From Donghicola mangrovi (lineage in GTDB: Bacteria; Pseudomonadota; Alphaproteobacteria; Rhodobacterales; Rhodobacteraceae): DNA of 64,000 nucleotides. The stretch covers positions 62,001 to 126,000 of the forward strand of contig NZ_JABCJE010000005.1 in assembly GCF_013377535.1 (NCBI RefSeq), given 5' to 3'. The notes beneath the pieces are model-generated. The model made no database searches. It was not told where the DNA came from and saw nothing but the letters and a program-made list of their open reading frames with translations. The translations under genes and the position numbers were made by a program. Within the stretch, counting starts at the first letter, position 1. The number at the start of each line of letters is the position of its first letter. Below are positions 46,187 to 55,072 of the stretch, piece after piece.

Positions 46187-46543
46187 ATGAAACAGCTGGA
46201 ACAAGTCGTGACAGACCGCGGATCGAAATACGCGGTCTCGGGTGGGGCCGCCCGTAACAAGGCCGAGGCCGAAGCTTTCCTGAAAGAGCTGAAGCGGGAC
46301 AAGAAATACGCCAAAGCGACCCACAACACGTGGGCGCTTTTGCCGTCCGATGGCGAACCCTTGAAAAACGATGACGGAGAAAGCGGCGCAGGCATGGTGA
46401 TCCTGCGGATGCTGGAGCGCGATGACGTCCGCGATACGGTGATCGTGGTCACGCGGTGGTATGGCGGAAAGCATCTGGGGGGTGATCGCTTCCGCCATGT
46501 CCAGACCTGTGTGCGCGAATGGCTGGACGCCTTCGCGACCTGA
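46187..46543 (+). CDS. IMPACT/YigZ-like (UPF0029 N-terminal) protein
   Basis: A 118-residue protein equal to the N-terminal domain of YigZ/IMPACT proteins. Landmarks are DRGSKYAVSGGAARNKAEAE, KATHNTWALLPSDG with DDGESGAGMVIL (the DGEP.GTAG.P region), and VIVVTRWYGGKHLGGDRFRH, the most conserved stretch. The C-terminal domain present in E. coli YigZ is absent, as in other short members. IMPACT proteins affect translation control in eukaryotes; the bacterial role is unclear. Confidence 0.85.
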   Translation: MKQLEQVVTDRGSKYAVSGGAARNKAEAEAFLKELKRDKKYAKATHNTWALLPSDGEPLKNDDGESGAGMVILRMLERDDVRDTVIVVTRWYGGKHLGGDRFRHVQTCVREWLDAFAT

Positions 46544-46548
46544 CCCGG

Positions 46549-46579
46549 AAAAAGGCGACCCGGTTGGGGCCGGGCCGCC
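46549..46579 (-). terminator. Terminator of the VPLPA-CTERM gene
   Basis: On the minus strand a 10-bp stem with one mismatch (46579-46570 with 46563-46554) is followed by TTTTT (46553-46549), 28 bases after the stop. Confidence 0.65.
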
Positions 46580-46606
46580 CAAAGCACATCCAGACGTAGT
46601 TGGAGA

Positions 46607-47194
46607 TTACGCCAGTTTGCGCTTTTTACGGCGGGAGGCAAAGCCACCCAGAACCATCAGGCCAGCTGCGGCCATGGGCAGTGCTGCGGGCAGCGGGATC
46701 GGAGCAAGGTCGCCCTTGCCGTAGATCGTCGCGACCGCTTTGCCGAATTTGTCATCCAGCGAGTCGATGTAGAACGAGAAGCTGTCGGTCGGCTTGACGG
46801 TGAATTCGTACTTGCCGCCCTGCAGGCTGATGCCGGCGTCGTCGGACAGCTGCACCTTCTTGCCGTTGATGATCAGACCGAACGGGTCGTTGCTTGCGCC
46901 GTTCTTGTCGTAGGTGCCATAGACCCACTGGGTGGTCAGCGCGACCACACCGGTAAAGCCGGTGAAGGTCAGCGAGGTGATGATGTTGGTGTCGGACTTG
47001 CTGTTCGAACCTTTCAGGCGATACAGGAAATCGGTACCGGGATAAGTGGCAGACTTATCCTTGTACCAACCGTTACCGCCGTTGTCTTCGAAGGTGCCGG
47101 TCGACCCGTAGGGACCCGCGAAATTCACGGTCGTCGCCTGCGCGCCGGTGGCCAGAAGCAGGCACATTCCAGCTGCACTCAGAAACTTTAGCAT
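46607..47194 (-). CDS. VPLPA-CTERM sorting-domain protein
   Basis: A 195-residue exported protein. The N-terminal signal (MLKFLSAAGMCLLLATGAQA) is followed by a beta-rich body (VNFAGPYGSTGTFEDNGGNG, TSLTFTGFTGVVALTTQW). The C-terminal anchor has the sorting motif IPLPAALP, a hydrophobic helix (MAAAGLMVLGGFA) and a basic end SRRKKRKLA. This is the VPLPA-CTERM form of PEP-CTERM signals, normally cut by a cognate exosortase, which is not in the window. A surface or matrix protein is likely. GAGGATT precedes the ATG. Confidence 0.85.
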   Translation of the reverse strand: MLKFLSAAGMCLLLATGAQATTVNFAGPYGSTGTFEDNGGNGWYKDKSATYPGTDFLYRLKGSNSKSDTNIITSLTFTGFTGVVALTTQWVYGTYDKNGASNDPFGLIINGKKVQLSDDAGISLQGGKYEFTVKPTDSFSFYIDSLDDKFGKAVATIYGKGDLAPIPLPAALPMAAAGLMVLGGFASRRKKRKLA

Positions 47195-47471
47195 AAATTA
47201 ATCCTCAAATTGGAACGCCCCGTACATTTCAGGACCAACTTATTGTGCCATCAAATTTTCTTCTGTTTAGGGGCTATTTGAAAAAATTACGAAAAAATAA
47301 ACGCCTAGGGACGGGATTGTTTCGCGGATAAATCCATCCTCATGAAAACAAAGGGAAATTAATCGGAACTTTGAATAAAAGTCTGAGGGCCGATTGTGGT
47401 TTTTGCTTGTTCTCGATACGTGAACAATAGGGCGAATGGGTCAAACTGTACGGACCTGCCCTGAAAACGGA
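47195..47471. other. A+T-rich leader region of the VPLPA-CTERM gene
   Basis: Long upstream region, A+T-rich, with no gene and no promoter I can assign confidently. Poly-A/T runs near 47279-47300 may be promoter-associated. The segment from 47472 is the rimO terminator. Confidence 0.4.
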
Positions 47472-47497
47472 AAAAGCGGCGCTTTTGCGCCGCTTTT
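47472..47497 (-). terminator. Rho-independent terminator of rimO
   Basis: AAAAGCGGCGC and GCGCCGCTTTT form an 11-bp stem with a TTTT (plus strand) loop, and TTTTT ends the minus-strand side, 31 bases after the rimO stop. Confidence 0.85.
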
Positions 47498-47527
47498 CCA
47501 AGATTCGTCCCTAGGGGTGCTTCGTTC

Positions 47528-48904
47528 TCAGTCGGATATTTTTCCCCAAAGATCATACTCTCCGGCCTCGTCGACCTCGACCTTAACGATGTCACCGACT
47601 GACAGATTCTCGGTGCTCTCGTCGATAAAGAGGTTGCCGTCGATCTCGGGGGCGTCGGCCCAGGTGCGGCAGGTAGCGATCCCGTCTTCGTCGATTTCGT
47701 CAACAATCGCTTCCAGCGTCTTGCCAACTTTGGCCTCGAGCTTGGCTTCGGAAATGGCCTGAGCCTTTTCCATGAAGCGTTCCCAGCGCTCTTGCTTGAT
47801 TTCGTCGGGCACATGGTCGGGCAAATCGTTGGAACGGGCGCCCGCGGCGTTTTCGTATTGGAAGCAACCGACGCGATCCAGCTGTGCTTCATCTAACCAA
47901 TCCAGCAGGGTCTGGAACTCTGCCTCGGTCTCGCCGGGGTAGCCGACGATAAAGGTGCTGCGCAGGGTGATGTCGGGGCACACGTCGCGCCAAGCGGCGA
48001 TCTCGTCCAGCGTCTTGGCGGCAGCGGCAGGGCGCGCCATCCGCTTCAGCGTGTCAGGGTGCGCGTGCTGGAAGGGGATGTCCAGATAGGGCAGGATCAG
48101 CCCGTCTGCCATCAGCGGGATCAGGTCACGCACATGGGGGTAGGGGTAGACATAGTGCAACCGCACCCACGCCCCCAAGGACCCCAGATCGCGCGCCAAG
48201 TCCTTGATGTGGGCGCGGTGGCCGCGCTCCTCGGCGTGCTTGATGTCGACGCCATAGGCGCTGGTGTCCTGTGAAATCACCAGCAGTTCCTTGACCCCGT
48301 TCTGCACCAGTTTCTCGGCCTCGCGCACGACGGCATGAGCCGGACGGCTGACCAAGCGGCCGCGCATATCGGGGATGATGCAGAATTTGCACTTGTGGTT
48401 ACAGCCCTCGGAAATCTTGAGATAGCTGTAGTGGCGGGGCGTCAGGCTGACCCCGCTGGCAGGCAGCAGATCCACAAACGGATCGGGGCTGGGGGGCACC
48501 GCCCCGTGCACCGCATCCAGCACCTGCTCGTACTGGTGCGGGCCGGTGACGGCCAGAACCTTGGGGTGGTGGCCGGTGATGTATTCGGGCTCTGCCCCCA
48601 GACAGCCGGTCACGATCACGCGGCCATTCTCGGCCAGCGCCTCGCCGATCGCTTCCAAAGACTCTGCCTTGGCCGAATCCAGAAACCCGCAGGTGTTCAC
48701 GATCACCGCATCCGCGCCAGAATAGTCAGGGCTGATCGCATAGCCTTCGGCCCGCAGGCGGGTCAGAATGCGCTCGCTGTCCACCAGCGCCTTGGGACAG
48801 CCCAAGGACACCATCCCGATGGTCGGCTGGCCGGGGCGGGCCTCGTCACGGATCAGCGCACGGGGCGCAAGGTCGGGTCGCAGGTTCGGGGGGTTCTGGC
48901 TCAT
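47528..48904 (-). CDS. rimO: Ribosomal protein S12 methylthiotransferase
   Basis: Radical-SAM enzyme that methylthiolates Asp88 of ribosomal protein S12. The 458-residue protein has the N-terminal UPF0004 domain ([33 protein letters not shown]) with one Fe-S cluster. The radical-SAM motif is [20 protein letters not shown], and a C-terminal TRAM domain ends YDLWGKI. The [12 protein letters not shown] start distinguishes RimO from MiaB. ATG at 48904 (MSQNPPNL) is used. gcrA lies upstream on the same strand with a repeat copy between. Confidence 0.95.
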   Translation of the reverse strand: MSQNPPNLRPDLAPRALIRDEARPGQPTIGMVSLGCPKALVDSERILTRLRAEGYAISPDYSGADAVIVNTCGFLDSAKAESLEAIGEALAENGRVIVTGCLGAEPEYITGHHPKVLAVTGPHQYEQVLDAVHGAVPPSPDPFVDLLPASGVSLTPRHYSYLKISEGCNHKCKFCIIPDMRGRLVSRPAHAVVREAEKLVQNGVKELLVISQDTSAYGVDIKHAEERGHRAHIKDLARDLGSLGAWVRLHYVYPYPHVRDLIPLMADGLILPYLDIPFQHAHPDTLKRMARPAAAAKTLDEIAAWRDVCPDITLRSTFIVGYPGETEAEFQTLLDWLDEAQLDRVGCFQYENAAGARSNDLPDHVPDEIKQERWERFMEKAQAISEAKLEAKVGKTLEAIVDEIDEDGIATCRTWADAPEIDGNLFIDESTENLSVGDIVKVEVDEAGEYDLWGKISD

Positions 48905-48985
48905 GGTCGGTCCACCGGCTAGCGGCCACAAGGCAACACCACCTTGCAACCAAAAACGACGAAAGGGGCCTGATCCAGCCCCCTG

Positions 48986-49008
48986 CTTCTTCTTTGCTTT
49001 AAATACTC
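48986..49008 (-). repeat. Tail-only copy of the dispersed repeat
   Basis: Minus-strand GAGTATTTAAAGCAAAGAAG plus AAG, in the gap between gcrA and rimO. Confidence 0.6.
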
Positions 49009-49048
49009 ATTAACGCGCCGCCACCCACAGGGCACCGGCGCCAAGAGT

Positions 49049-49642
49049 TCAGCGGCGACGGTCCCGCTTGTTGTTCACGGGCTGGAACGCCACGCCAACA
49101 TGTGCCTCGCAATAGGGCTTGCCCTGCTGGACAGGGTGGCCGCAGAACCAGAAGTCCGGGGTCGCCGGATCGCCCACGGGCCATTTGCAGGTGCGCTCGG
49201 TCAGCTCCATCAGGGTCAGGCGCTTTGCCTTCTTCTCGACTTCACTCACCTTGGCCAGAGCCTCGGCAGGGATCTCGTTGGCCGAGGGCTGCGGGGGCAG
49301 GGGCTGACCGGCCGGAATGATCGCCTTGCGGGCCGGGGTCGGCACGGGCACAGGGCGCGCTTCGGGCGCGGGGGCCGCGGCCGCAGGGGCGGGCTCGGGC
49401 TTGGGCGCGGGTTTGGGCTTGGCTTCGGCCTTGGGTTTCGGTGCCGCCTTGGGTTCGGGAGCAGCGGCAGGCGCCGCCGCAGCCGCGCCGCCCGCATTGC
49501 GGTTCGACAGACCCAGACGGTGCACTTTGCCGATCACCGCGTTACGGGTCACGCCACCGAGCTCCTTGGCGATCTGGCTTGCCGATTGGCCTTCGCCCCA
49601 CATCTTTTTCAGAAGCTCAACGCGTTCGTCGGTCCAGGACAT
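49049..49642 (-). CDS. gcrA: GcrA cell-cycle regulator
   Basis: A 197-residue alphaproteobacterial transcription factor that works with housekeeping sigma at promoters bearing methylated GANTC sites, controlling cell division and replication genes. The N-terminal helix-turn-helix is MSWTDERVELLKKMWGEGQS then ASQIAKELGGVTRNAVIGKV. A long Ala/Pro/Lys-rich linker (about 55-120) follows, and the C-terminal RNA-polymerase-contact domain has CKWPVGDPATPDFWFCGHPV and YCEAHVGVAFQP. ATG at 49642 follows AAGGAAAG. Divergent from the ABC permease gene. Confidence 0.96.
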   Translation of the reverse strand: MSWTDERVELLKKMWGEGQSASQIAKELGGVTRNAVIGKVHRLGLSNRNAGGAAAAAPAAAPEPKAAPKPKAEAKPKPAPKPEPAPAAAAPAPEARPVPVPTPARKAIIPAGQPLPPQPSANEIPAEALAKVSEVEKKAKRLTLMELTERTCKWPVGDPATPDFWFCGHPVQQGKPYCEAHVGVAFQPVNNKRDRRR

Positions 49643-49767
49643 ACAGCTTTCCTTGATGGTCAAAGGCGTCCGAAGGGGGACAGCCTAACAGAAATTGGTC
49701 GAGGCCCTATTCTAATCATCCCACGCCGCGTTACAAGGCACGCAAAGCATTCTAGGGAAATCGGCAC

Positions 49768-50571
49768 ATGTCGCAGACGAACGAAATGGGAGAACGCCGC
49801 TTTGGTCGGGTGAACTGGCTAGGCCTGATGACACTGGCAGAGCGCGAATGCCGCCGGTTTCTGGCGGTCTGGAACCAGACGCTGGCCGCACCTATTGTGA
49901 CCGCAGGCCTGTTTCTGACCATATTTGCCATAGCAATCGGCCCCACAAGGGGGGATGTGATGGGTGTACCCTTTGTCCACTTCATCGCACCGGGCATCCT
50001 GATGATGACCGTGATCCAGAACGCATTCGCCAATGTGTCGTCCTCGATCGTCAGCGCCAAGGTGCAGGGAAATATCGTCGACACGCTGATGCCGCCCCTG
50101 TCGGCAGGCGAAATGGTGCTGGGTTATCTGGCCGGCGGCATCGTCCGCGGGGTTCTGGTGGCCATCGTGATCGCCCTAGCGATTCTCTTGTTTCTGGGCA
50201 CGGGGCTAAAGCACCCCTTCGCGGCGCTGGCCTTCATCATCGTCGGGTCCGCGTTTATGGGCGGGATGGGCATGGTCGCGGCGGTCTATTCGCAGAAGTT
50301 TGATCAAATTGCCGCGATCACGAATTTCGTCGTCACGCCACTCGCCTTCCTGTCGGGTACCTTCTACTCGGTCGAGGCGATGCCCGTCGGTCTTTACCAG
50401 ATCACCCACCTGAACCCGATTTTCTACTTTATCGACGGGGTGCGCTGGTCAGTGCTGGGGATTTCGGACAGCAATCCGCTGTTCGGTTTCTGCTTTGGCC
50501 TGACGGCGGCGATCGCTGTAAATCTGGTCGCGTGGTGGATGTTCCGCACCGGTTACCGCCTCAAGGCGTGA
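49768..50571 (+). CDS. ABC-2 type transporter permease
   Basis: A 267-residue inner-membrane protein with about six helices: TAGLFLTIFAIAIG, FIAPGILMMTVIQNAFANVS, VLVAIVIALAILLFLGTGLK, LAFIIVGSAFMGGMGMVAAV, and a final NLVAWWMFRTGYRLK. The FVVTPLAFLSGTFYSVEAMP motif is the ABC-2 signature, as in NodJ/DrrB-type exporters of polysaccharides or drugs. No ATP-binding subunit gene is adjacent, so its partner must be elsewhere. Substrate unknown. Confidence 0.88.
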   Translation: MSQTNEMGERRFGRVNWLGLMTLAERECRRFLAVWNQTLAAPIVTAGLFLTIFAIAIGPTRGDVMGVPFVHFIAPGILMMTVIQNAFANVSSSIVSAKVQGNIVDTLMPPLSAGEMVLGYLAGGIVRGVLVAIVIALAILLFLGTGLKHPFAALAFIIVGSAFMGGMGMVAAVYSQKFDQIAAITNFVVTPLAFLSGTFYSVEAMPVGLYQITHLNPIFYFIDGVRWSVLGISDSNPLFGFCFGLTAAIAVNLVAWWMFRTGYRLKA

Positions 50572-50714
50572 ACGAATCTTCTTTATTTTTGCCCTGCGCC
50601 GCGCTATGCGCAGGGCATGATGACCCTGTCGATCTTCCGTGCTGTCACAGCCGACCGACGCCGACGCGCATTCGCCGCGTAACGGCTCCGTCATCTTGTG
50701 CTTTTTTCGCACGC

Positions 50715-50732
50715 CATCTTTTGCAAAATACC
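50715..50732 (-). repeat. Short tail-like copy of the dispersed repeat
   Basis: Minus-strand GGTATTTTGCAAAAGATG, upstream of argD. It is shorter than other copies and the assignment is less sure. Confidence 0.45.
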
Positions 50733-50795
50733 TGAAATCGTTGACTTGAACGGCCCTACAGGCCACCAAAGCCTTCATCCACAAGGAAGAATGCC

Positions 50796-51974
50796 ATGAT
50801 CCCTTCGGTTCTGCCCACTTACAATCGCGCTCCCCTGTCCTTCGTCAAAGGCGAAGGTAGCTGGCTGATCGAGGCTGACGGCCGACGCTTTCTCGATCTG
50901 GGGGCGGGTATCGCTGTGAACGCCCTGGGTCACGCCAACCCCGCGCTGACCGAGACCCTGACCCAGCAGGCGCAGACCCTGTGGCATGTGTCGAACCTGT
51001 ACAACATTCCCCAGCAGCAGCAGCTGGCCGACCGTCTGGTCGACGCCACCTTTGCCGACACCGTGTTCTTCACGAACTCGGGCACCGAAAGCTGCGAGCT
51101 GGCGGTCAAAATGGCGCGCAAATACTGGTACGACAAAGGCCAGCCCGAGCGTCATGTGATCATAACTTTTGAGGGCAGCTTCCACGGCCGCTCCTCGGCC
51201 GGTATCGCCGCCGCTGGCAGCGAGAAAATGACCAAAGGCTTCGCGCCCTTGTTGCCCGGTTTCCGCCATCTGCCCTTCGGCGATCATGACGCCATCAAAG
51301 AGGCGATCCAGCAGCCCGACGTGGCCGGCATCCTGATCGAGCCCGTTCAGGGCGAGGGCGGCATTCGCCCGCTGCCCGATGTCTGCCTCAAGGGCATTCG
51401 CGCCCTGTGCAACGAAACCGGCGCCCTGATGATGCTGGACGAAGTGCAATGCGGCGTCGCCCGGACCGGCAAACTCTTTGCCCACGAATGGGCGGGCGTG
51501 ACCCCGGACATCATGATGGTGGCTAAGGGCATCGGCGGCGGCTTCCCCCTCGGCGCGGTTCTGGCGACCGAGGACGCGGCCAGCGGCATGACCGCAGGCA
51601 CCCATGGCTCGACCTATGGCGGCAACCCTCTGGGCTGCGCCGTCGGCAACAAAGTCATGGAGATCGTCAGCACACCCGACTTCCTGTCCGAAGTGAACCG
51701 CAAGGCGGGCCTTTTGCGTCAGGGTCTGGAATCTCTGGTCGCCCGTCACCCCGACCTCTTTGACAGCGTCCGCGGCCTTGGTCTGATGATCGGCCTGAAA
51801 TGCAAGGTCACCAACACCGACGTGGTCAAAGCCGCCTATGACGCGGGCCTTCTGACCGTCCCCGCCGGGGACAACGTGGTGCGCCTGCTGCCCGCCCTGA
51901 ACATCCCCGACGAAGACATCTCCGAAGCCCTCAGCCGCTTCGAGGCCGTTGCGTCGGCCCTGAAACAGGCCTGA
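50796..51974 (+). CDS. argD: Acetylornithine / succinyldiaminopimelate aminotransferase
   Basis: PLP class III aminotransferase of arginine (and possibly lysine) synthesis. The 392-residue protein has FLDLGAGIAVNALGHANPAL, FFTNSGTESCELAVKMARKY, FEGSFHGRSSAGIAAAGSEK, LMMLDEVQCGVARTGKLFAH and the PLP-lysine motif MVAKGIGGGFPLGAVLATED. Followed by argF 87 bases downstream with a repeat between, the usual argD-argF order in Rhodobacteraceae. AAGGAAG precedes the ATG. Confidence 0.95.
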   Translation: MIPSVLPTYNRAPLSFVKGEGSWLIEADGRRFLDLGAGIAVNALGHANPALTETLTQQAQTLWHVSNLYNIPQQQQLADRLVDATFADTVFFTNSGTESCELAVKMARKYWYDKGQPERHVIITFEGSFHGRSSAGIAAAGSEKMTKGFAPLLPGFRHLPFGDHDAIKEAIQQPDVAGILIEPVQGEGGIRPLPDVCLKGIRALCNETGALMMLDEVQCGVARTGKLFAHEWAGVTPDIMMVAKGIGGGFPLGAVLATEDAASGMTAGTHGSTYGGNPLGCAVGNKVMEIVSTPDFLSEVNRKAGLLRQGLESLVARHPDLFDSVRGLGLMIGLKCKVTNTDVVKAAYDAGLLTVPAGDNVVRLLPALNIPDEDISEALSRFEAVASALKQA

Positions 51975-52034
51975 TTTCTTCTTGCAAAAATACTCCGGGG
52001 GAGGCCGCCAAAGGCGGACGGGGGCAGCGCCCCC
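51975..52034 (-). repeat. Full copy of the dispersed hairpin repeat
   Basis: Read on the minus strand: GGGGGC-GCT-GCCCCC hairpin (52034-52020), CCGCC-TTT-GGCGG hairpin (52017-52005), CTCC-CCC-GGAG (52003-51993), then the GTATTTTTGCAAGAAGAAA tail. It begins directly after the argD stop. Confidence 0.85.
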
Positions 52035-52061
52035 ACCCGGGCCCGACAGAAAGACACCGTG

Positions 52062-52988
52062 ATGAACCACTTTCTAGACATTCACAAAACCGACCAAGCC
52101 GATCTTCTGGCGATGCTTGCCAACGCCGAGCAGATGAAGAACGCCCGCAAGGGCCAGCCCAAGGGCATGCCCGACGCGGACCAGCCTCTGGCGGGCCGCA
52201 TGGTTGCGCTGATCTTCGAAAAACCCTCGACCCGGACCCGCGTCAGCTTTGACGTCGGCGTGCGCCAGATGGGTGGTCAGACCATGGTTCTGTCGGGCAA
52301 CGACCTGCAACTGGGCCACGGCGAAACCATCGCCGACACCGCCCGCGTTCTGTCGCGCTATGTGGACATGATCATGATCCGCACCTTCGACGAATCCGTG
52401 CTGCTGGAACTGGCCGAGCATTCGACCGTGCCCGTGATCAACGGCCTGACCGACCGCACCCACCCCTGCCAGATCATGGCCGACATGCTGACCTACCGCG
52501 AACACCGCGGCGATATCGCCGGCAAAAAGGTGGTCTGGTCCGGTGACGGCAACAACGTCTGCGCGTCCTTCCTGCATGCGGCTGGCCAGTTCGGTTTCGA
52601 TTTCACCTACACCGGCCCCGAAAAGCTGGACCCCGAGGCAGAGTTCGTGGGCTATGCCCGCTCCAAGGGCTCGCAGGTCAGCATCGAGCGTGACCCCTTC
52701 AAGGCGGTCGAGGGCGCGGATCTGGTCGTGACCGACACTTGGGTGTCCATGCATGACAGCCAGTCCACCAAGGAACGCCGCCACAACCTGCTGCGTCCCT
52801 ATCAGGTGAACCCCGAGCTGATGGCCGCCGCCAAGGACGACGCGATCTTCATGCACTGCCTGCCCGCCCACCGCGGCGAGGAAGTGACCTCGGACGTCAT
52901 GGACGGCCCCCAGAGCGTCATTTTCGACGAGGCAGAAAACCGTCTTCACGCCCAAAAGGCCGTGATGCGCTGGTGCCTCGGGGTTTGA
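52062..52988 (+). CDS. argF: Ornithine carbamoyltransferase
   Basis: Forms citrulline from ornithine and carbamoyl phosphate. The 308-residue protein has the carbamoyl-phosphate motif [70 protein letters not shown] and the ornithine-site [13 protein letters not shown]. Substrate carbamoyl phosphate comes from CarB, encoded in this window. ATG at 52062 is used rather than the GTG just before it. Confidence 0.96.
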   Translation: MNHFLDIHKTDQADLLAMLANAEQMKNARKGQPKGMPDADQPLAGRMVALIFEKPSTRTRVSFDVGVRQMGGQTMVLSGNDLQLGHGETIADTARVLSRYVDMIMIRTFDESVLLELAEHSTVPVINGLTDRTHPCQIMADMLTYREHRGDIAGKKVVWSGDGNNVCASFLHAAGQFGFDFTYTGPEKLDPEAEFVGYARSKGSQVSIERDPFKAVEGADLVVTDTWVSMHDSQSTKERRHNLLRPYQVNPELMAAAKDDAIFMHCLPAHRGEEVTSDVMDGPQSVIFDEAENRLHAQKAVMRWCLGV

Positions 52989-53083
52989 TCCCTGCACCTG
53001 TGCACAGCCCCTCTACGACGAAAGTCGCTTGATGTTTGCGGTAACGGCGTTAGATATCACGCGACTTTTGATAGGAGTGTGGG

Positions 53084-54499
53084 ATGGTTGAAGCACAGAA
53101 AATCGGGCTGATCGGCCTTGGGACCATGGGCAGCGCGCTGGCGTTGAACCTGGCTGAAAAGGGCGCCCATGTGGTCGTCCAGAACCGGACCCACGCCCGT
53201 GTGCCCGAATTCATTGCCGAGGCTGGCGATCTGGCCTCGAACCTCGAGGGCGCGGGCGATCTGGCTGATTTCGTTGGCCGTTTGCCCCAGCCTCGCTTCA
53301 TCATCCTGATGACCCCCGCCGGTGCCCCCACCGACGCCATGATCGAAGAGCTGAAGCCCCTGCTTGCCGCAGGCGACACCCTGATCGACGCGGGCAACTC
53401 TGACTTCCACGACACACGCCGCCGTACCGCCGATATGGAATCGGCTGGCTTCAAGTTCCTTGGCATGGGTGTGTCTGGCGGCGAAGAAGGTGCGCGTCAT
53501 GGTCCCAGCATCATGGTTGGCGGCACCGCAGACGCCTATGCGCCGGTGAAATCCATCATCGAAGCCATTGCGGCCAAGTTCGAAGGCGCCCCTTGTGCGG
53601 CGCATCTGGGGCCGGACGGCGCGGGCCACTTTGTGAAGACCGTTCACAACGGCATCGAATACGCGGACATGCAGATGATCGCCGAGGTTTACGGCCTGCT
53701 GCGTGACGCAGGCTGGGACGCGGGCCGCATTGGCACCCTGTTCGGGGAATGGGGCAAGGGCGATCTGGGCTCCTATTTGGTCGAAGTGACCGAAGCCGTC
53801 CTGACCGCCACCGACCCCGAGAGCGGCAAGCCCATGGTCGACATGATCGCCGACAAGGCAGGCCAGAAGGGCACCGGCCGCTGGACCGTGATCGAGGCGC
53901 TGAAGCTGGGCCAATCCGCCACCACCATCGAAGCCGCCGTTGCGGCGCGGTCCTGGTCGGCAGAACCCGAGGTGCGTAACGCAGGCGAGGCGGCCCTGAC
54001 CCCCGCAGGCACCGAAGCCGTCGTGGTCGAGCCCGAAGACCTGAAGAGCGCGTTCCTTGTGTCGCGCATTCTGGCCTACGCGCAGGGCTTCCGCGTGCTG
54101 CAGGCGGCGTCGGACACCTATGGCTGGGATCTGGACATGGCCCGCGTGGCCGAAATCTGGCGCGCAGGCTGCATCATCCGCAGCGTGCTCTTGGACGAGA
54201 TCAGCGGCGCGCATCGTGGCGGTCTGCCGAACGGTCAGCTCTATCTGGCGGATGGTCTGCGCGAGAAGGTCGTGGGCGGTCTGCCCGCCCTGCGCCGTGT
54301 GGTCGCCGCAGCGGCCATCAGTGGCCAGCCTGTTCCCGCCCTGTCGAGCGCGCTGTCGTTCATCGACACCATGCGCCACAGCCGTGGTACGACCAACCTG
54401 ATCCAAGCGCAGCGCGACTATTTCGGCGCCCACGGGTTCGAGCGTGTGGATAGCGACGAGACCGGACTGCACGGTCCTTGGGCCGGTCACGGGATGTAA
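53084..54499 (+). CDS. gnd: 6-phosphogluconate dehydrogenase (decarboxylating)
   Basis: NADP-dependent pentose-phosphate enzyme giving ribulose 5-phosphate. The 471-residue protein has GLIGLGTMGSALALNLAEKG (Rossmann), GVSGGEEGARHGPSIMVGG, GPDGAGHFVKTVHNGIEYAD (catalytic Lys and His region) and the C-terminal RDYFGAHGFERVD. Standard long-form length. GGAG lies ahead of the ATG. The gene is followed by a full repeat copy and then a bidirectional terminator. Confidence 0.96.
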   Translation: MVEAQKIGLIGLGTMGSALALNLAEKGAHVVVQNRTHARVPEFIAEAGDLASNLEGAGDLADFVGRLPQPRFIILMTPAGAPTDAMIEELKPLLAAGDTLIDAGNSDFHDTRRRTADMESAGFKFLGMGVSGGEEGARHGPSIMVGGTADAYAPVKSIIEAIAAKFEGAPCAAHLGPDGAGHFVKTVHNGIEYADMQMIAEVYGLLRDAGWDAGRIGTLFGEWGKGDLGSYLVEVTEAVLTATDPESGKPMVDMIADKAGQKGTGRWTVIEALKLGQSATTIEAAVAARSWSAEPEVRNAGEAALTPAGTEAVVVEPEDLKSAFLVSRILAYAQGFRVLQAASDTYGWDLDMARVAEIWRAGCIIRSVLLDEISGAHRGGLPNGQLYLADGLREKVVGGLPALRRVVAAAAISGQPVPALSSALSFIDTMRHSRGTTNLIQAQRDYFGAHGFERVDSDETGLHGPWAGHGM

Positions 54500-54508
54500 A
54501 ACGGGGGA

Positions 54509-54571
54509 GGGGGCTCTGCCCCCGCCTGCCGCTGGCAGGCCCCCCCGGGGTATTTTCGCCAAGATGAAGAA
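54509..54571 (+). repeat. Full copy of the dispersed hairpin repeat
   Basis: GGGGGC-TCT-GCCCCC (54509-54523), CCTGCC-GCT-GGCAGG (54525-54539), a C/G run, then GGGGTATTTTCGCCAAGATG with AAGA after it. It lies immediately after gnd. Confidence 0.85.
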
Positions 54572-54600
54572 AGGCCGTTCCGCAAGTCGGGGCGGCCTTT
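54570..54600. terminator. Bidirectional terminator after gnd
   Basis: AAAGGCCG (54570-54577) pairs with CGGCCTTT (54593-54600), with an additional TTCC/GGGG inner pairing. T-runs lie on both strands between convergent genes. Confidence 0.75.
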
Positions 54601-54609
54601 TGCGTTGGG

Positions 54610-54981
54610 TCAGATCAGGCCGCGCCAGACCAGAACGGCGAGGATGATCCCCCCAAGGACCAACATGTTGAACATGATCGAGCTGATGATCCCGAGGCGG
54701 CGTTTGCGGCTGCGTCCGGTGGTGTCGATGCTGCCAAGGTGCTTGCGCAGGGCCTTTGCGTTCCGGTTCGCGCTGGTCTGGTCGATCATGCGAGACAGCT
54801 TGGGGTGGGTGGCCAGTGCAGACGATTCGCTGAGTTCCTGCGCCGCGCGGCGCAGTTTGCGGGGCAGGCGTTTCTGGGCCTTGCGGGTCTGTCCCTGAAG
54901 CGTTGGCGCCTTGATCCCAAGGCGGGTTTTCATCAGATCCGAGACTTCGGTTTCAATATTCGCGATTTCCCGCGGGTCCAT
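54610..54981 (-). CDS. Hypothetical protein with C-terminal membrane helix
   Basis: 123 residues, not assigned. The N-terminal part is a charged helical segment (MDPREIANIETEVSDLMKTR, LPRKLRRAAQELSESSALAT) and the C-terminus is one membrane helix (GIISSIMFNMLVLGGIILAV). The very basic middle (RKAQKRLPRKLRR) could bind nucleic acid or phospholipid. ATG at 54981 follows GAGAGG. Divergent from the hydrolase gene at 55073. No operon partner. Confidence 0.65.
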   Translation of the reverse strand: MDPREIANIETEVSDLMKTRLGIKAPTLQGQTRKAQKRLPRKLRRAAQELSESSALATHPKLSRMIDQTSANRNAKALRKHLGSIDTTGRSRKRRLGIISSIMFNMLVLGGIILAVLVWRGLI

Positions 54982-55072
54982 TGGGCATCCTCTCGCCTTT
55001 GGGGGCGTAAGATGGTTTATCAGGTTGCGACACATACTGGAATGCAACCGAGCCCGGGACTTTTACACAAAG

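Noticed and set aside
50591-50616. Terminator after the ABC permease (GCCCTGCGC/GCGCAGGGC)
   Set aside because: The stem is good but the T-run precedes it on the plus strand and A residues follow on the minus strand, so it is not a canonical terminator in either direction.
53057-54562. 501-codon minus-strand frame opposite gnd, and a 307-codon frame opposite argF (52074-52997)
   Set aside because: Both coincide with well-supported genes on the other strand and have no recognisable domains.
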